Shown: positions 26,663 to 35,102 of the stretch, piece after piece
How positions within the stretch are numbered: the stretch's first letter is position 1
Layout: every line of letters begins with the position of its first letter
Assembly: GCF_020150455.1 (NCBI RefSeq)
Contig: NZ_CP083740.1
Location: 4,774,001-4,838,000 of the forward strand
Direction: 5' to 3'
Length of the DNA: 64,000 bases
From: Bremerella sp. TYQ1
GTDB lineage: Bacteria; Planctomycetota; Planctomycetia; Pirellulales; Pirellulaceae
Made by a program: the position numbers and the translations under genes
Notes under the pieces: model-generated
What the model was told of the DNA's origin: nothing
Seen by the model: the letters and a program-made list of their open reading frames with translations, nothing else
Database searches by the model: none

Positions 26663-27109
26663 ATGGACGACCCACAAACGCAATACTTGCTGCTGTTTCT
26701 ATTCTTCGTGGCGATCGTGCTGTTTATCAGTTTTGTTCTGCTGGTAATCGCGACACTCGGAGATTGGGGGCAACTGGCCACCAGGTTTCGAGCAAGCGAC
26801 GCCCCCAAAGGAAAGTATTTCTATTGCCAGACGGCTGGCGTTGGCGATGGCTCGTATCGCGGGATGCTGACTGTCGGCGTGACCGAGGAAGGGCTCTACT
26901 TAGCCGTGCTGCTACCGTTTCGGTTATTCCATCCTCCGCTATTGATTCCGTGGAAAGAAATAACGCACGTTCATGAAAGCCACTTTCTTGCGTGGCGCAA
27001 CTGTTACCTCGGCATTGGATATCCTGAGTGGGCCAGTATTGTCGTCTACAATGATGTGGTGGAAGCAATTCGGCCGCATCTGGTTGAAGTCGATTTGCCC
27101 GAAGGTTAG
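26663..27109 (+). CDS. Hypothetical membrane-anchored protein
   Basis: The 148-residue protein (starting at ATG 26663; TTG 26642 is possible) has one long N-terminal membrane helix at about 9-33. A soluble beta-rich region follows: GKYFYCQTAGVGDGSYRGMLTVGVTEEGLYLAVLLPFRLFHPPLLIPWKEITHV. This has the look of a PH-like or bacterial-PH fold, with the tryptophan-rich centre IPWKEI. No named family is certain. The gene follows the esterase with about 20 bases between stop and start, and its stop overlaps the stop of the converging DUF3365 gene by 4 bases. Confidence 0.65.
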   Translation: MDDPQTQYLLLFLFFVAIVLFISFVLLVIATLGDWGQLATRFRASDAPKGKYFYCQTAGVGDGSYRGMLTVGVTEEGLYLAVLLPFRLFHPPLLIPWKEITHVHESHFLAWRNCYLGIGYPEWASIVVYNDVVEAIRPHLVEVDLPEG

Positions 27110-27648
27110 TTGTTCGCGTCGGTTTGCGGTCGTTGAATGGGCATCTCGATAACCAACCCTGCGACGCGATCTTTGGTGTCCTTCCGGTTTCTCACGTGGC
27201 ACTTCAAGCACTGCGAAGCTAGGCGAATCGGCCCGGCAAAGCGATAACGCTCCCCTTCGACATCTTCCCAGTACGGCTTGCGATCGGCGAGCACGGCGAC
27301 CGCTTTTTTCTCGAACTCGCTTTCGGCCTGATGATCGACGTTAACGACATCGGTTTCGACGACTAACCATTTGACGTCGACGTTGTACGCTTTCGAAAGA
27401 GCATGAAAGACATCTTCAAGCGACGCGGAGGGAATCACGCGCGAATCGTCTTCCTCGAAGAAATCGCGATGCACCACTTGAAGTGTGCCATGAATCGTTT
27501 CATGTAGCAGAACGGCTCTCGCTCGCGCTTCTTCAGCGGACTTGGAAGCGGCAACACGCGGTTGCTCAGGCATTTGTGCGGCTGCTTTACCGACCACAAA
27601 CGCGCACAGAATCATACCGGCAAAAAGCCAGTTTCGAGGATTGGGCAT
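27106..27648 (-). CDS. Exported DUF3365 (Tll0287-like) haem protein
   Basis: The 180-residue protein starts at 27648 with a signal peptide; longer starts are poor. Its C-terminal half has the Tll0287-like pattern with CLKCH near residue 155, a c-type haem-binding motif, preceded by RFAGPIRLASQ and followed by RVAGLVIEMPI. DUF3365 domains occur as soluble haem proteins and as sensor domains. This one is free-standing, so an electron-carrier or small-molecule sensing role is possible. Exported location and a CxxCH motif imply c-type cytochrome maturation. It ends in a 4-base tail-to-tail overlap with the preceding gene. Confidence 0.83.
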   Translation of the reverse strand: MPNPRNWLFAGMILCAFVVGKAAAQMPEQPRVAASKSAEEARARAVLLHETIHGTLQVVHRDFFEEDDSRVIPSASLEDVFHALSKAYNVDVKWLVVETDVVNVDHQAESEFEKKAVAVLADRKPYWEDVEGERYRFAGPIRLASQCLKCHVRNRKDTKDRVAGLVIEMPIQRPQTDANN

Positions 27649-27842
27649 GATAGATCTCGCACATGGCAGGGGTGGGAGTGCCGTCATGTTGTTGGCACCC
27701 AGGAGAGAGGCGGGAAGCAATGGCGCGGTTGATTGGGGCTAACCACGCTGCTGGTATTCTACGGGATTAGTAGCTCGTTGAGAAATCAAGCTTGAGATAA
27801 TATCGTTTGAATCGAAGTCGATATGTTCGGTCATCGTGACGA

Positions 27843-27874
27843 GGCATTCGGCCGGGATTGTCCGGCCGAATGCC
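27843..27874 (-). terminator. Perfect 13-bp hairpin after a lipoprotein gene
   Basis: GGCATTCGGCCGG (27843-27855) is exactly complementary to 27862-27874 with a 6-base loop. It lies 15 bases beyond the stop of the lipoprotein gene on the minus strand. There is no T-run, so termination is likely but not certain. Confidence 0.6.
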
Positions 27875-27888
27875 CGAATACACGTGGT

Positions 27889-28305
27889 TTAGTCTTTGCT
27901 TTTCAGGTTGAAGTCTTCCACCGCTTCCGCTTTGTCAGCGGAAAGATTTAGTGTCAGTGTCGTCTTGCGATTGAATTTCTCCGGGACAAACATCTCGCGC
28001 ACCGTTGCTTGCTCGCCAGGGTTGTCTTCCCGCGTTTTGCCGGCCAGGTCGCGATAGCCATAGACTTCAATCCGTTTTTCTCCCGGCGTCACTTCCGCTT
28101 CGTAGCTGCCATTTTCGATCTTGCCGTAATAGCTGTTGCTGCCATCTTCGGCTCGGAAATAGATTTGACCTGACTCGATCGGCTTGCCGTCCAGGCTCAC
28201 GTTTCCTTGAACGTCAATCGTCTGCGGTCTGCCTCCGCCGCTACAGCCAACGGCCGCAGCCAGGCTGAGGCCAGTAATGACCAGCCGCGCACATAGTAGA
28301 TTCAT
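27889..28305 (-). CDS. Small lipoprotein paired with a DUF1559 gene
   Basis: The 138-residue protein has lipobox AAVGC (Cys21). One beta-sandwich domain follows: VQGNVSLDGKPIESGQIYFRAE, YYGKIENGSYEAEVTPGEKRIEVYGYRD and a charged C-terminus. This matches the lipoproteins at 13617 and 17850 in plan. Here it is downstream of its DUF1559 partner instead of upstream. A strong hairpin lies between the two genes, so it may be transcribed separately. The function is unknown. Confidence 0.8.
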   Translation of the reverse strand: MNLLCARLVITGLSLAAAVGCSGGGRPQTIDVQGNVSLDGKPIESGQIYFRAEDGSNSYYGKIENGSYEAEVTPGEKRIEVYGYRDLAGKTREDNPGEQATVREMFVPEKFNRKTTLTLNLSADKAEAVEDFNLKSKD

Positions 28306-28353
28306 GGTGGTTGTGTTTTCTCAGGGAATAGTGATGGAAAGATACCGTCGCCA

Positions 28354-28387
28354 TTTGCTTTCCCGCTAAGTGAGTTGGGAAAGCAAA
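28354..28387 (-). terminator. Perfect 11-bp hairpin between DUF1559 and lipoprotein genes
   Basis: TTTGCTTTCCC (28354-28364) pairs exactly with GGGAAAGCAAA (28377-28387) across a 12-base loop, 38 bases beyond the DUF1559 stop. No long T-run follows. It may attenuate rather than stop transcription into the lipoprotein gene. Confidence 0.55.
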
Positions 28388-28425
28388 CGATCGATCCATG
28401 CATGATTTACGTGACAAACGGTCGC

Positions 28426-29346
28426 TTAATAGTCGCTGACAACTTCACCACCGTGACGCGTCGCCAAGGCTTGGAAGGTCGCACGTTGAATGGTTTCTGG
28501 AATGAAGTGGACCGAGCCGTCGGCAAAGCCGGATAGCACGCCGCCGGGATGGTAGCTCCGGGCATAGATTTCGACTTCGGTCGTGCTGCCGACCGAAACA
28601 CAGGGGGAACCGCGGAAGTTCTCGTCTTTGCATTTGTAAATACGATCTGGCACGGTCGTATTGGGCGGTTCGTAGGCGGTGAAGCCAAACGAACCCCACG
28701 CGGCCCCGCCCCAGTAACCGCCGCCGCCGCCCCAGCCGCCGGTATTGGCCGAGCCGCGGATGATCACTTCGCTCATCATCATCGTGTTGCTCGTGCCATC
28801 AACCAGGTCGCGGAACTTGGTCTTCGAGATGCGGTAGAACATGCCGTTGTTTTCGCCGGTACGGGACGAAATTTCCGATCCGCGGCAACCGACGTAGTTG
28901 CCTTGAAATCCGTCCGCATCAGAACGTCTACTTCCAGAACCACCATAGGCAGGACTCGCACCGTCGGAAGGACATTGCAGTGTTGGTACGGCCAAGTCAC
29001 GAATTTCACCTGGCGTGTCCATGACCCAAGTTCCATTCCAAGCCATGTACTTGTCGTAGGCGGGGCCTTGCTCGATGTATGGCATGATCTGCTGCATCCA
29101 GCAGTCGCGTGCATGGAAATCGGTCGAGCCGTAATCGAGATAGCCATACGGAAACGAACCATGCGTGTCGTGGTAGTTGTGAAATGCGACTCCTAGCTGC
29201 TTGAAGTTATTCGAGCATTGCATTCGTCGCGCTGCTTCTCGAGCTTGTTGCACCGCCGGCAGCAGCAGGGCAATCAGCACGCCGATGATCGCAATGACCA
29301 CGAGAAGTTCGACCAGGGTAAAGCCACGTCGAGACCAAATCTTCAT
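28426..29346 (-). CDS. DUF1559 pseudopilin-like protein
   Basis: The 306-residue protein starts at 29346, where GGGGAGA lies 6 bases upstream; a start at 29361 overlaps that site. The short leader MKIWSRRG is followed by [47 protein letters not shown] and YHPGG...[13 protein letters not shown] are in the expected order. A glycine-rich stretch, [16 protein letters not shown], near residue 215 is unusual. It lies upstream of a lipoprotein gene in the same direction and downstream of another DUF1559 gene. Confidence 0.88.
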   Translation of the reverse strand: MKIWSRRGFTLVELLVVIAIIGVLIALLLPAVQQAREAARRMQCSNNFKQLGVAFHNYHDTHGSFPYGYLDYGSTDFHARDCWMQQIMPYIEQGPAYDKYMAWNGTWVMDTPGEIRDLAVPTLQCPSDGASPAYGGSGSRRSDADGFQGNYVGCRGSEISSRTGENNGMFYRISKTKFRDLVDGTSNTMMMSEVIIRGSANTGGWGGGGGYWGGAAWGSFGFTAYEPPNTTVPDRIYKCKDENFRGSPCVSVGSTTEVEIYARSYHPGGVLSGFADGSVHFIPETIQRATFQALATRHGGEVVSDY

Positions 29347-29712
29347 AAGGTTCTCCCCCATGTACCAAAGAAAGAATGAATAAGAAGGAAACAGGTATCG
29401 CGCAGTCGCCGACGCAGCTGCGCATTGTTAGTGGAGTGAATCGCAAGATGAGGAGGTGAAATCAGGCAGTTCGCGACCAGCAGCACCCAAGTGCGCAAGA
29501 GCAAACGACCCAGCGACCGCGAAGGTGCGACCGACTTGTTGGAATGGGCGTGGGCACATTCTAGCCATAAATAAAACAAATGTGACTAAAATGATGCCAC
29601 GAAATATCAAGAAAATAGAATTTAGCGCATGCTTCTAGCCCCGTAGGGTGATTTCTCTCCAGGGAAATCAAGCCTGGGTGGGGTGCGTTACATAGCGTTC
29701 GTCACCGCGCAC
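29347..29712. other. Intergenic stretch between two DUF1559 genes
   Basis: No credible coding frame is seen. The part near 29560-29630 is A/T-rich with runs of A and T and probably contains the minus-strand promoter of the DUF1559 gene at 29346. A short imperfect hairpin (GATTTCTC with GGGAAATC) lies at about 29650-29670. Confidence 0.4.
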
Positions 29713-29746
29713 AAAAAAAGCCTCGCCGAAAAATTCGACATGGCTT
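29713..29746 (-). terminator. Rho-independent terminator after a DUF1559 gene
   Basis: Read on the minus strand, AAGCC at 29742-29746 pairs with GGCTT at the base of the stem, with an inner CGAA/TTCG pairing, and seven T follow (29719 down to 29713). It is about 45 bases beyond the stop at 29792. Confidence 0.75.
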
Positions 29747-29791
29747 CTTAGGACAACGCGTCGTAATGGCGTTCGCTGGGCACTGTTGGAT

Positions 29792-30772
29792 TTAGTAGTC
29801 TCCGACCACGTTTCCGTCTGCTTTCATCGTCAGGTTATAGAACGTAAAGCGGTCGATTGTTTCAGTGATGGTCCGTGTCGAGCCGTCGGCCAGCATCATG
29901 TTCACGACGCCAGGGTGAAAGCTATAGGGTGCGGCTTCGTTGTTGACGTTGATGTAATGAGTATTGTTGGAACCGTTACCACGCGCGGTACCATCCTGGC
30001 TGTAGTTCCAAATCATCACAGCGTTGTTACCGATCCAAGGTCCGTACCAATAGAACTGGATGTTGCCATTGTCGATCGCCGTTTTCTTGCCGTTAATCCA
30101 GTTGTCCGACTTGCCGGCCATTTCATACAGCAAGATTGTGTTGGTGGTGCCGTCGGTGATGTCTTTGAACGACGTCGCGTTCTCGCTCAGGATGCCTGCT
30201 TTGCTGTTGGCGTCGGTGTAGTTGCCGGAAGAGTCAATCACGTGAATGCCGCGGACCCCTTGGTAGTCCGTCACAATCCCTGTCAGATTCGGATCCAACT
30301 CGTCTACGCCGATTCCCCAGCCCATGTTCCAGCCGGTGTAAAGATTCATCGTCCGATTGCCTGGCGACGAAGGGCAAAGGTACGTCTCGACTGGTACGTT
30401 CGCGGCGGCTTGATTCGCGGGATCGTCAATGCTGAATCGCGAGTCGTACAGTTCCTGCAGGTTGCCTTGTTCGACATAGGGCAAAATCATCGCCAGGAAA
30501 CCGGTGACGATCGTCGTTGAACTGCCGGTCGAGTCGACAGCGGTTCCGTTGTTGTCGTAAACCAATCGACCAGGCGCGAACGTGCCGTAAGTGTCGTGGT
30601 AGTTATGGCAAGCAAGCCCGACTTGGCGAAGATTGTTCGAGCATTGCATCCGGCGTGCGGCCTCGCGTGCTTGTTGCACGGCCGGCAACAGTAGAGCGAT
30701 CAGAATCCCGATGATGGCAATCACCACCAACAGCTCTACCAACGTAAACGCGGAACGACGTGTCGACTTCAC
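29792..30772 (-). CDS. DUF1559 pseudopilin-like protein starting at GTG
   Basis: The 326-residue protein is read from GTG 30772, since AGGAG stands 8 bases before it and the leader then is the compact MKSTRRSA. The longest frame (30913) would add 47 unrelated residues. The leader ends with alanine rather than glycine before FTLVELLVV. The usual helix, SNNLRQVGLACHNYHD and DITDGTTNTILLYE follow. The HPGG motif is HPGV here, followed by NMMLADGSTRTI. It is the most divergent C-terminus among the full-helix copies, ending MKADGNVVGDY. Confidence 0.85.
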   Translation of the reverse strand: MKSTRRSAFTLVELLVVIAIIGILIALLLPAVQQAREAARRMQCSNNLRQVGLACHNYHDTYGTFAPGRLVYDNNGTAVDSTGSSTTIVTGFLAMILPYVEQGNLQELYDSRFSIDDPANQAAANVPVETYLCPSSPGNRTMNLYTGWNMGWGIGVDELDPNLTGIVTDYQGVRGIHVIDSSGNYTDANSKAGILSENATSFKDITDGTTNTILLYEMAGKSDNWINGKKTAIDNGNIQFYWYGPWIGNNAVMIWNYSQDGTARGNGSNNTHYINVNNEAAPYSFHPGVVNMMLADGSTRTITETIDRFTFYNLTMKADGNVVGDY

Positions 30773-31082
30773 GGATTGGACTCCTAGCAAGTAACGGTTG
30801 AAATGGATCCAGAACCCAAGGGGCGGGATCGCTTCCATCTGCATTGCTAGGTGCCTTGGTCGGGGAAAGACCTGGGTGCCGTGGCTGGGGCAATAGAAAC
30901 GAAGAAGCTTCACTTTAGATCAGACGATCCCGCAAAACAACCACTTTCGGGGGCACTGGGTCTTGCTTGGCAACTATATTTGCTATTTGCTAGGTAGATG
31001 AAATCGTTGGGCCAAGGCGAGCTTGTCAGGCCGTTGAGACGGACGAAAGTCACGATCGTTTTCTTAGAAGTTGGAATGTGCA
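30773..31082. other. Divergent promoter region of DUF1559 and SBBP genes
   Basis: The 310 bases between two divergent starts contain no credible gene. The A/T-rich segment near 30965-31000 (ACTATATTTGCTATTTG) is the likeliest promoter zone for the plus-strand gene. Confidence 0.4.
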
Positions 31083-32624
31083 ATGCCATTTGCTAACTGG
31101 TTCAAAGTCGTTTGTTTCGTAGGTGTTGCGTTGACAATAGCGGCCGAATCGGCTTCGGCTTCACCCTATGAAATGGCATTCTCAACGTACCTTGGCGGGA
31201 GCGACTGGGAGCACGCACGCGACATCTTCGTCGACGAAGCAGGCAACGTGTATGTTGTCGGCGGGACTCAATCGCCAAATTTTCCTGTCACAGAAGGTGC
31301 CTTCCAAACCAAGCACGATATGTCCGGTACCCAAGTTGGCAGCGGCGGTTACTGCGACGCGTTCGTCTGTAAGTATCGCCCCGACGGCACCGTCGCATGG
31401 TGCACGCTGCTAGGCGGTCCTAACTACGACCGAGCCTACGCCGTGGAAGTCGACCGGCACGGCTACGTTTATGTTAGCGGACGTGGGGGGCCAGGGTTTC
31501 CCGTCACCGACGGAGCGTTTCAAACCGAGTTCCGCGGGAACGACGAAGGGATCTATGGCATGCAGAATGCCTTTCTCGTGAAGCTCTCACCGGATGGCTC
31601 TGAGTTAGAGTGGGGGGCGTTCGTAGGGGTTGGTAATCTTTGTCGCGAGCTTTCCCTCGACGATCAAGGCGACGTCTACGTCGCGCTGCACTACTTGGGC
31701 CAAGGACCGCTGCCCCCTTCGCAGTGGTTTGCCAATACCTATCAAGCCAAGCCTGCCGGCGGAGTCGAAATCGGGGCGATAAAAATCGCCAGCGATGGTT
31801 CGGCCGTACGCTGGGCGACTTGGCTTGGAGGTTCTCGAGACGAAGTCAGCAATTGCGGGATCCGGCTCGATGCTCAAAAGAATGTCTATTTGAACTTCAC
31901 GACTCAGTCGGACGACGTGCCAACAACCGAAGGTGCCCACGATCGCACATTCAATGGTGATCACGACGCATTCATCGCGAAGCTTTCGCCGGATGGTTCG
32001 CGTCTGATTTACGGAACCTATTTCGGAGGTCGCGAACGTGAAGAGGGAAACAGCACGCACAGTCTCGCCGTCGATCCGGCAGGGCACGCTTACCTTTTGA
32101 ATTCGACCACCGGGGACGATATGCCGGTCACCCCCGGCGTGCTGCAAAGCAAACCGACGGGGCAGCGTGATATGGTTGTCAGCAAGTTTTCTCCTACCGG
32201 AAAGCTGCTACTCTGCACCTACCTCGGCGGAAGCAGCAATGAAGGCTCGGAGGGAATCTACGCCAACGCGAAGGGAGAAGTCGCTTTCGCCGGCACGACC
32301 GATTCAGCCGACTATCCCATCTCGTCGCAGCCGCTGCAAAAACTGAAAGCGAAGTCCAACGATGCCACCGTGACGATCTTGTCGGCAGACTTCGATAAGA
32401 TCCTCTACAGCACTTACCTTGGCGGCGAAAGTTACGACTACGGACGAGCCTTTTACTGGGGCGTGGACGGATCGTTGTACCTGACCGGATCCGTCAACGG
32501 CAGCGGCTGGCCGATCCAAAACGCCGCGCAAAAACAATTTGCCGGCGGTGGTGGTGGCAAAGAACTGTGCTACGAGGGAGGCTGCTACGCCGGCGACGTC
32601 ATCGTCGCCAAGCTGACGAAGTAG
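31083..32624 (+). CDS. Exported SBBP-repeat beta-propeller protein
   Basis: The 513-residue protein has a signal peptide to about residue 26. The body consists of about eight units of some 55 residues with the SBBP pattern: STYLGGSDWEHARDIFVDEA, GNVYVVGGTQSPNFPVTEGAFQ, then DAFVCKYRPDG and so on. Aspartates and glycines in the turn GNVYVVGGT-like elements recur with TTDSADYPIS and NGSGWPI. This predicts a beta-propeller outside the cytoplasm, often a surface or matrix protein. No ligand or enzyme motif is visible. It is monocistronic and converges with the lipoprotein gene at 32648. Confidence 0.87.
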   Translation: MPFANWFKVVCFVGVALTIAAESASASPYEMAFSTYLGGSDWEHARDIFVDEAGNVYVVGGTQSPNFPVTEGAFQTKHDMSGTQVGSGGYCDAFVCKYRPDGTVAWCTLLGGPNYDRAYAVEVDRHGYVYVSGRGGPGFPVTDGAFQTEFRGNDEGIYGMQNAFLVKLSPDGSELEWGAFVGVGNLCRELSLDDQGDVYVALHYLGQGPLPPSQWFANTYQAKPAGGVEIGAIKIASDGSAVRWATWLGGSRDEVSNCGIRLDAQKNVYLNFTTQSDDVPTTEGAHDRTFNGDHDAFIAKLSPDGSRLIYGTYFGGREREEGNSTHSLAVDPAGHAYLLNSTTGDDMPVTPGVLQSKPTGQRDMVVSKFSPTGKLLLCTYLGGSSNEGSEGIYANAKGEVAFAGTTDSADYPISSQPLQKLKAKSNDATVTILSADFDKILYSTYLGGESYDYGRAFYWGVDGSLYLTGSVNGSGWPIQNAAQKQFAGGGGGKELCYEGGCYAGDVIVAKLTK

Positions 32625-32647
32625 CTTCGTATGGCCGAGCCAGCCAG

Positions 32648-33313
32648 TTATTTGTTCAATCGTTTGGCGAGGAACAGCATCATGTCGGTTTGATTGGCAA
32701 GCGGGGTTTCGTTACCCTCTTCGTCAAAGCCGGTTCCTTCCAGCAGTTCGCCGCCGGAGAATTTACCTTGTAGCATCGGCTTGCCATCTTCGTAGAAGTA
32801 AGTGCAATCTCCTTGCATACGACCCTGGTTGCTGTGGCCGCGAAACTTGAGATTGCCTTCCGGATCGAACAACTCTTCAACGCCAGTCTTACGGTGGTTG
32901 GCGAATTGCGATTTCAGCAGCAGCCCGCCACCGAGATGAATCTCCGTCGGGCCTTCCAAAATCATCGAACTCGATTCTGGATTGACTTTGGCAAGGGCCA
33001 ACTGCTTCTCCATCGGATAGCCGTGCGCTTGTAGCTTCTTCGGTTGGAAGCAGGAATAGAACAGGTAGTCGTCCCGTTTGTCGGATGCATAGACAAACGT
33101 CACGCCAGGAACATCTTCAGCAGGGTCTTGCTTGACGCGGATCCACGTTACGCCATCGAAATCGACTGTCGCTGGGAACTCGTACTCGTGCCCATCCGCC
33201 TTCGTTACGACTGGCTCAGTCGGCGTTTCGGCAGGCAGAGGAAAAGGATCACTCTGGCCACAACCGATCAGAAATGTCGACACAAAAAGCAACAAAATTA
33301 GACGAAAAGACAT
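32648..33313 (-). CDS. Lipoprotein with C-terminal MORN-like repeats
   Basis: The 221-residue protein starts at 33313; the longer frame from 33454 lacks the signal at its N-terminus. Lipobox FLIGC gives Cys18. Residues about 35-135 are an unrecognised beta-rich region. The C-terminal part has ELFDPEGNLKFRGHSNQGRMQGDCTYFYEDGKPMLQGKFSGGELLEGTGFDEEGN, which is the G-x-x-x-G-x-x-x-x-Y rhythm of MORN/YwqK-type repeats. AGGA lies 9 bases before the start. The role is unknown. Confidence 0.75.
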   Translation of the reverse strand: MSFRLILLLFVSTFLIGCGQSDPFPLPAETPTEPVVTKADGHEYEFPATVDFDGVTWIRVKQDPAEDVPGVTFVYASDKRDDYLFYSCFQPKKLQAHGYPMEKQLALAKVNPESSSMILEGPTEIHLGGGLLLKSQFANHRKTGVEELFDPEGNLKFRGHSNQGRMQGDCTYFYEDGKPMLQGKFSGGELLEGTGFDEEGNETPLANQTDMMLFLAKRLNK

Positions 33314-33716
33314 CGCGAAATCCTTCGCAGAGGGCCACATGGTTTCGAGTAAGCGAACCTTTGTACCGACTGGGAAGCATCCAGGCAATGAGTACGAATT
33401 CACTCCTGCGCCAACGATGTAACGAATGTCGTATCGGCATTCATATGGAAACATTTAGGAAAATGCATGCGCTCGAAAATTTCACATTCGCCTAACCATG
33501 TTTTCCAGGAGTCACCACGTTTTTGACTGACTTTTTGGAGGGGCGAATCGAGCACTCAGTCCTCTTGCATGGCAATATCAAGCAAGTTCACTCCCGGCTC
33601 GACAATCAGTTTCAGCGACCACGACGCCACCATCAACAGGCGTTCCTTCGAAGGCGACTTAACCGCTGACAGCGTTTGGTTCGCTGCTTGGCTTCTCGTG
33701 CTGCGTTGTTGGCCGT
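33314..33716. other. Intergenic stretch of 403 bases, no confident gene
   Basis: A minus-strand frame at 33556-33753 ends KERLLMVASWSLKLIVEPGV and 9 more residues. It overlaps the end of the EF-hand gene in another frame and has no homologue I recognise, so I do not call it. The part at 33314-33480 should hold the promoter of the lipoprotein gene. I see no terminator of the EF-hand gene. Confidence 0.4.
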
Positions 33717-34979
33717 TTATGGTGCATCGGGGAATGCTTGGAACTCGGACCATGTCACGATGGAATCGCGGTTCGCGTCGAGTTCTTCAAAGTGAATCAG
33801 ATCGAAGATGCCCGGCATCCACATCGTTGCGTAATAGGCCCAGGGTTTCGCCAAATTGGCAGGGCCGTTTTGTGGGTCGCGATAGAGTTGCTCGACAGCT
33901 TTCCATTCCTGCAGCGAGACCTGGTTATCGACATTCAAATGGTCGAGGGCCGAGAACCCAAATTGACGTACACTTGTCGTGCGGAATTCGTCCCATGTCA
34001 CTTCTTCGTCGTCGTTATGATCCAGCCGAGCAAAATAGGTTTGGTCTCGTTGCTTGTGCTTGCCATGGCCGACCCAATTTGCACCGGCGACTTCGTTAAA
34101 CTGAAGCACGCCATCTTCGTTCTTATCGCGGCCAAAGAACTGGGAGACGTCATACGTGCCCACGGTTAAAAATTCGTCGAAAGTAATTTGCTTGTTCTCG
34201 TCGACATCTTTCAGGCGAAACGCTCGTTCCATCCACGCCAATACGTTGGCTTGGTCAGACTCGCGGGCATGTTTCAAAAACTCCTCTTCCGTCAGGATGG
34301 GATCGAAGTTGGTGTTCCTCGCAAAGAAAGCGTCTTCCGCGTTCATTCCTTCAGCAAGCTTGTTTGGCAATGCATCGTGAAACGCCAGGAATTCTTTCCA
34401 AGTCGCGATGCCATCTCCATTGCGGTCCCGAAACGTAAACTCGCTCTCCACTTTCGCCGGCGGAAGCTTTGCCAATGGAAAGTAGATGCTCTCTGGGTTG
34501 CCGTTCACCTCTTTCGCGAGTGACGCATGTTCCCGCAAACGCGCGGCAACATATTCATCGCGAGTCACACTGCCATCCGAGTTTTGATCCCAACGCGAGA
34601 AGCTGTCGTACAACTCGACCGGAAACGTCAGATACTCGCGATGGAAATCAATTTGCCCATCTCCATTTCGATCAATTTCGTCCAGCAGCGGCAGTTTATG
34701 GCCGGTCCGAGAATGCTTGGCATACAACATCGATACCAACGCCGGCTTATACGAAAACTGCGCGACTAAGCGTTCGGACTCGTCGACCACTTTCCCGCCA
34801 TTGCGTTCATATTCGTCCGCCGAAATCTGCCGGTCGCGATTGGTGTCAAGCGTTTGAAATTCGTTCAACCAGTACTGATGCTTCTCCGGCAACGTCGGTT
34901 CCGCCAAGAACGGAGCCCCTGGCGATTCAAACAACTGAGCCGCCCCTAGTATCACCAGGCAAGCCACCAAGTCAGCCAC
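33717..34979 (-). CDS. Exported multi-EF-hand calcium-binding protein
   Basis: The 420-residue protein starts at GTG 34979, with GGAGGGG 6 bases upstream, and has a signal peptide (VACLVILGAAQ). I count nine EF-hand-type loops, for example DTNRDRQISADE, DRNGDGQIDFHRE, DQNSDGSVTRDE, DRNGDGIATWKE, DVDENKQITFDE, DKNEDGVLQFNE and DANRDSIVTWSE. Several have full D-x-D/N-x-D/G ligand sets; one near residue 360 (LDHLNVDNQVSLQEW) is degenerate. Such proteins bind Ca2+ outside the cytoplasm. Paired hands suggest structural rather than regulatory use. A partner is not evident. Confidence 0.88.
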   Translation of the reverse strand: MADLVACLVILGAAQLFESPGAPFLAEPTLPEKHQYWLNEFQTLDTNRDRQISADEYERNGGKVVDESERLVAQFSYKPALVSMLYAKHSRTGHKLPLLDEIDRNGDGQIDFHREYLTFPVELYDSFSRWDQNSDGSVTRDEYVAARLREHASLAKEVNGNPESIYFPLAKLPPAKVESEFTFRDRNGDGIATWKEFLAFHDALPNKLAEGMNAEDAFFARNTNFDPILTEEEFLKHARESDQANVLAWMERAFRLKDVDENKQITFDEFLTVGTYDVSQFFGRDKNEDGVLQFNEVAGANWVGHGKHKQRDQTYFARLDHNDDEEVTWDEFRTTSVRQFGFSALDHLNVDNQVSLQEWKAVEQLYRDPQNGPANLAKPWAYYATMWMPGIFDLIHFEELDANRDSIVTWSEFQAFPDAP

Positions 34980-35102
34980 AATGCACCCCTCCGACAATTC
35001 GCCGAAACCATGAAACGATACCTGTATGATACCGCTCTGTGCTGAAGACGTCGTTGGTTTGGTAGGTGATCATGTCGATTTGCCGAAGTGTCTGCTCGAG
35101 AC

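Noticed and set aside
33556..33753. 65-codon minus-strand frame after the EF-hand gene
   Set aside because: It overlaps the EF-hand gene in another frame, and its sequence suggests no fold or family. Left as unexplained intergenic DNA.
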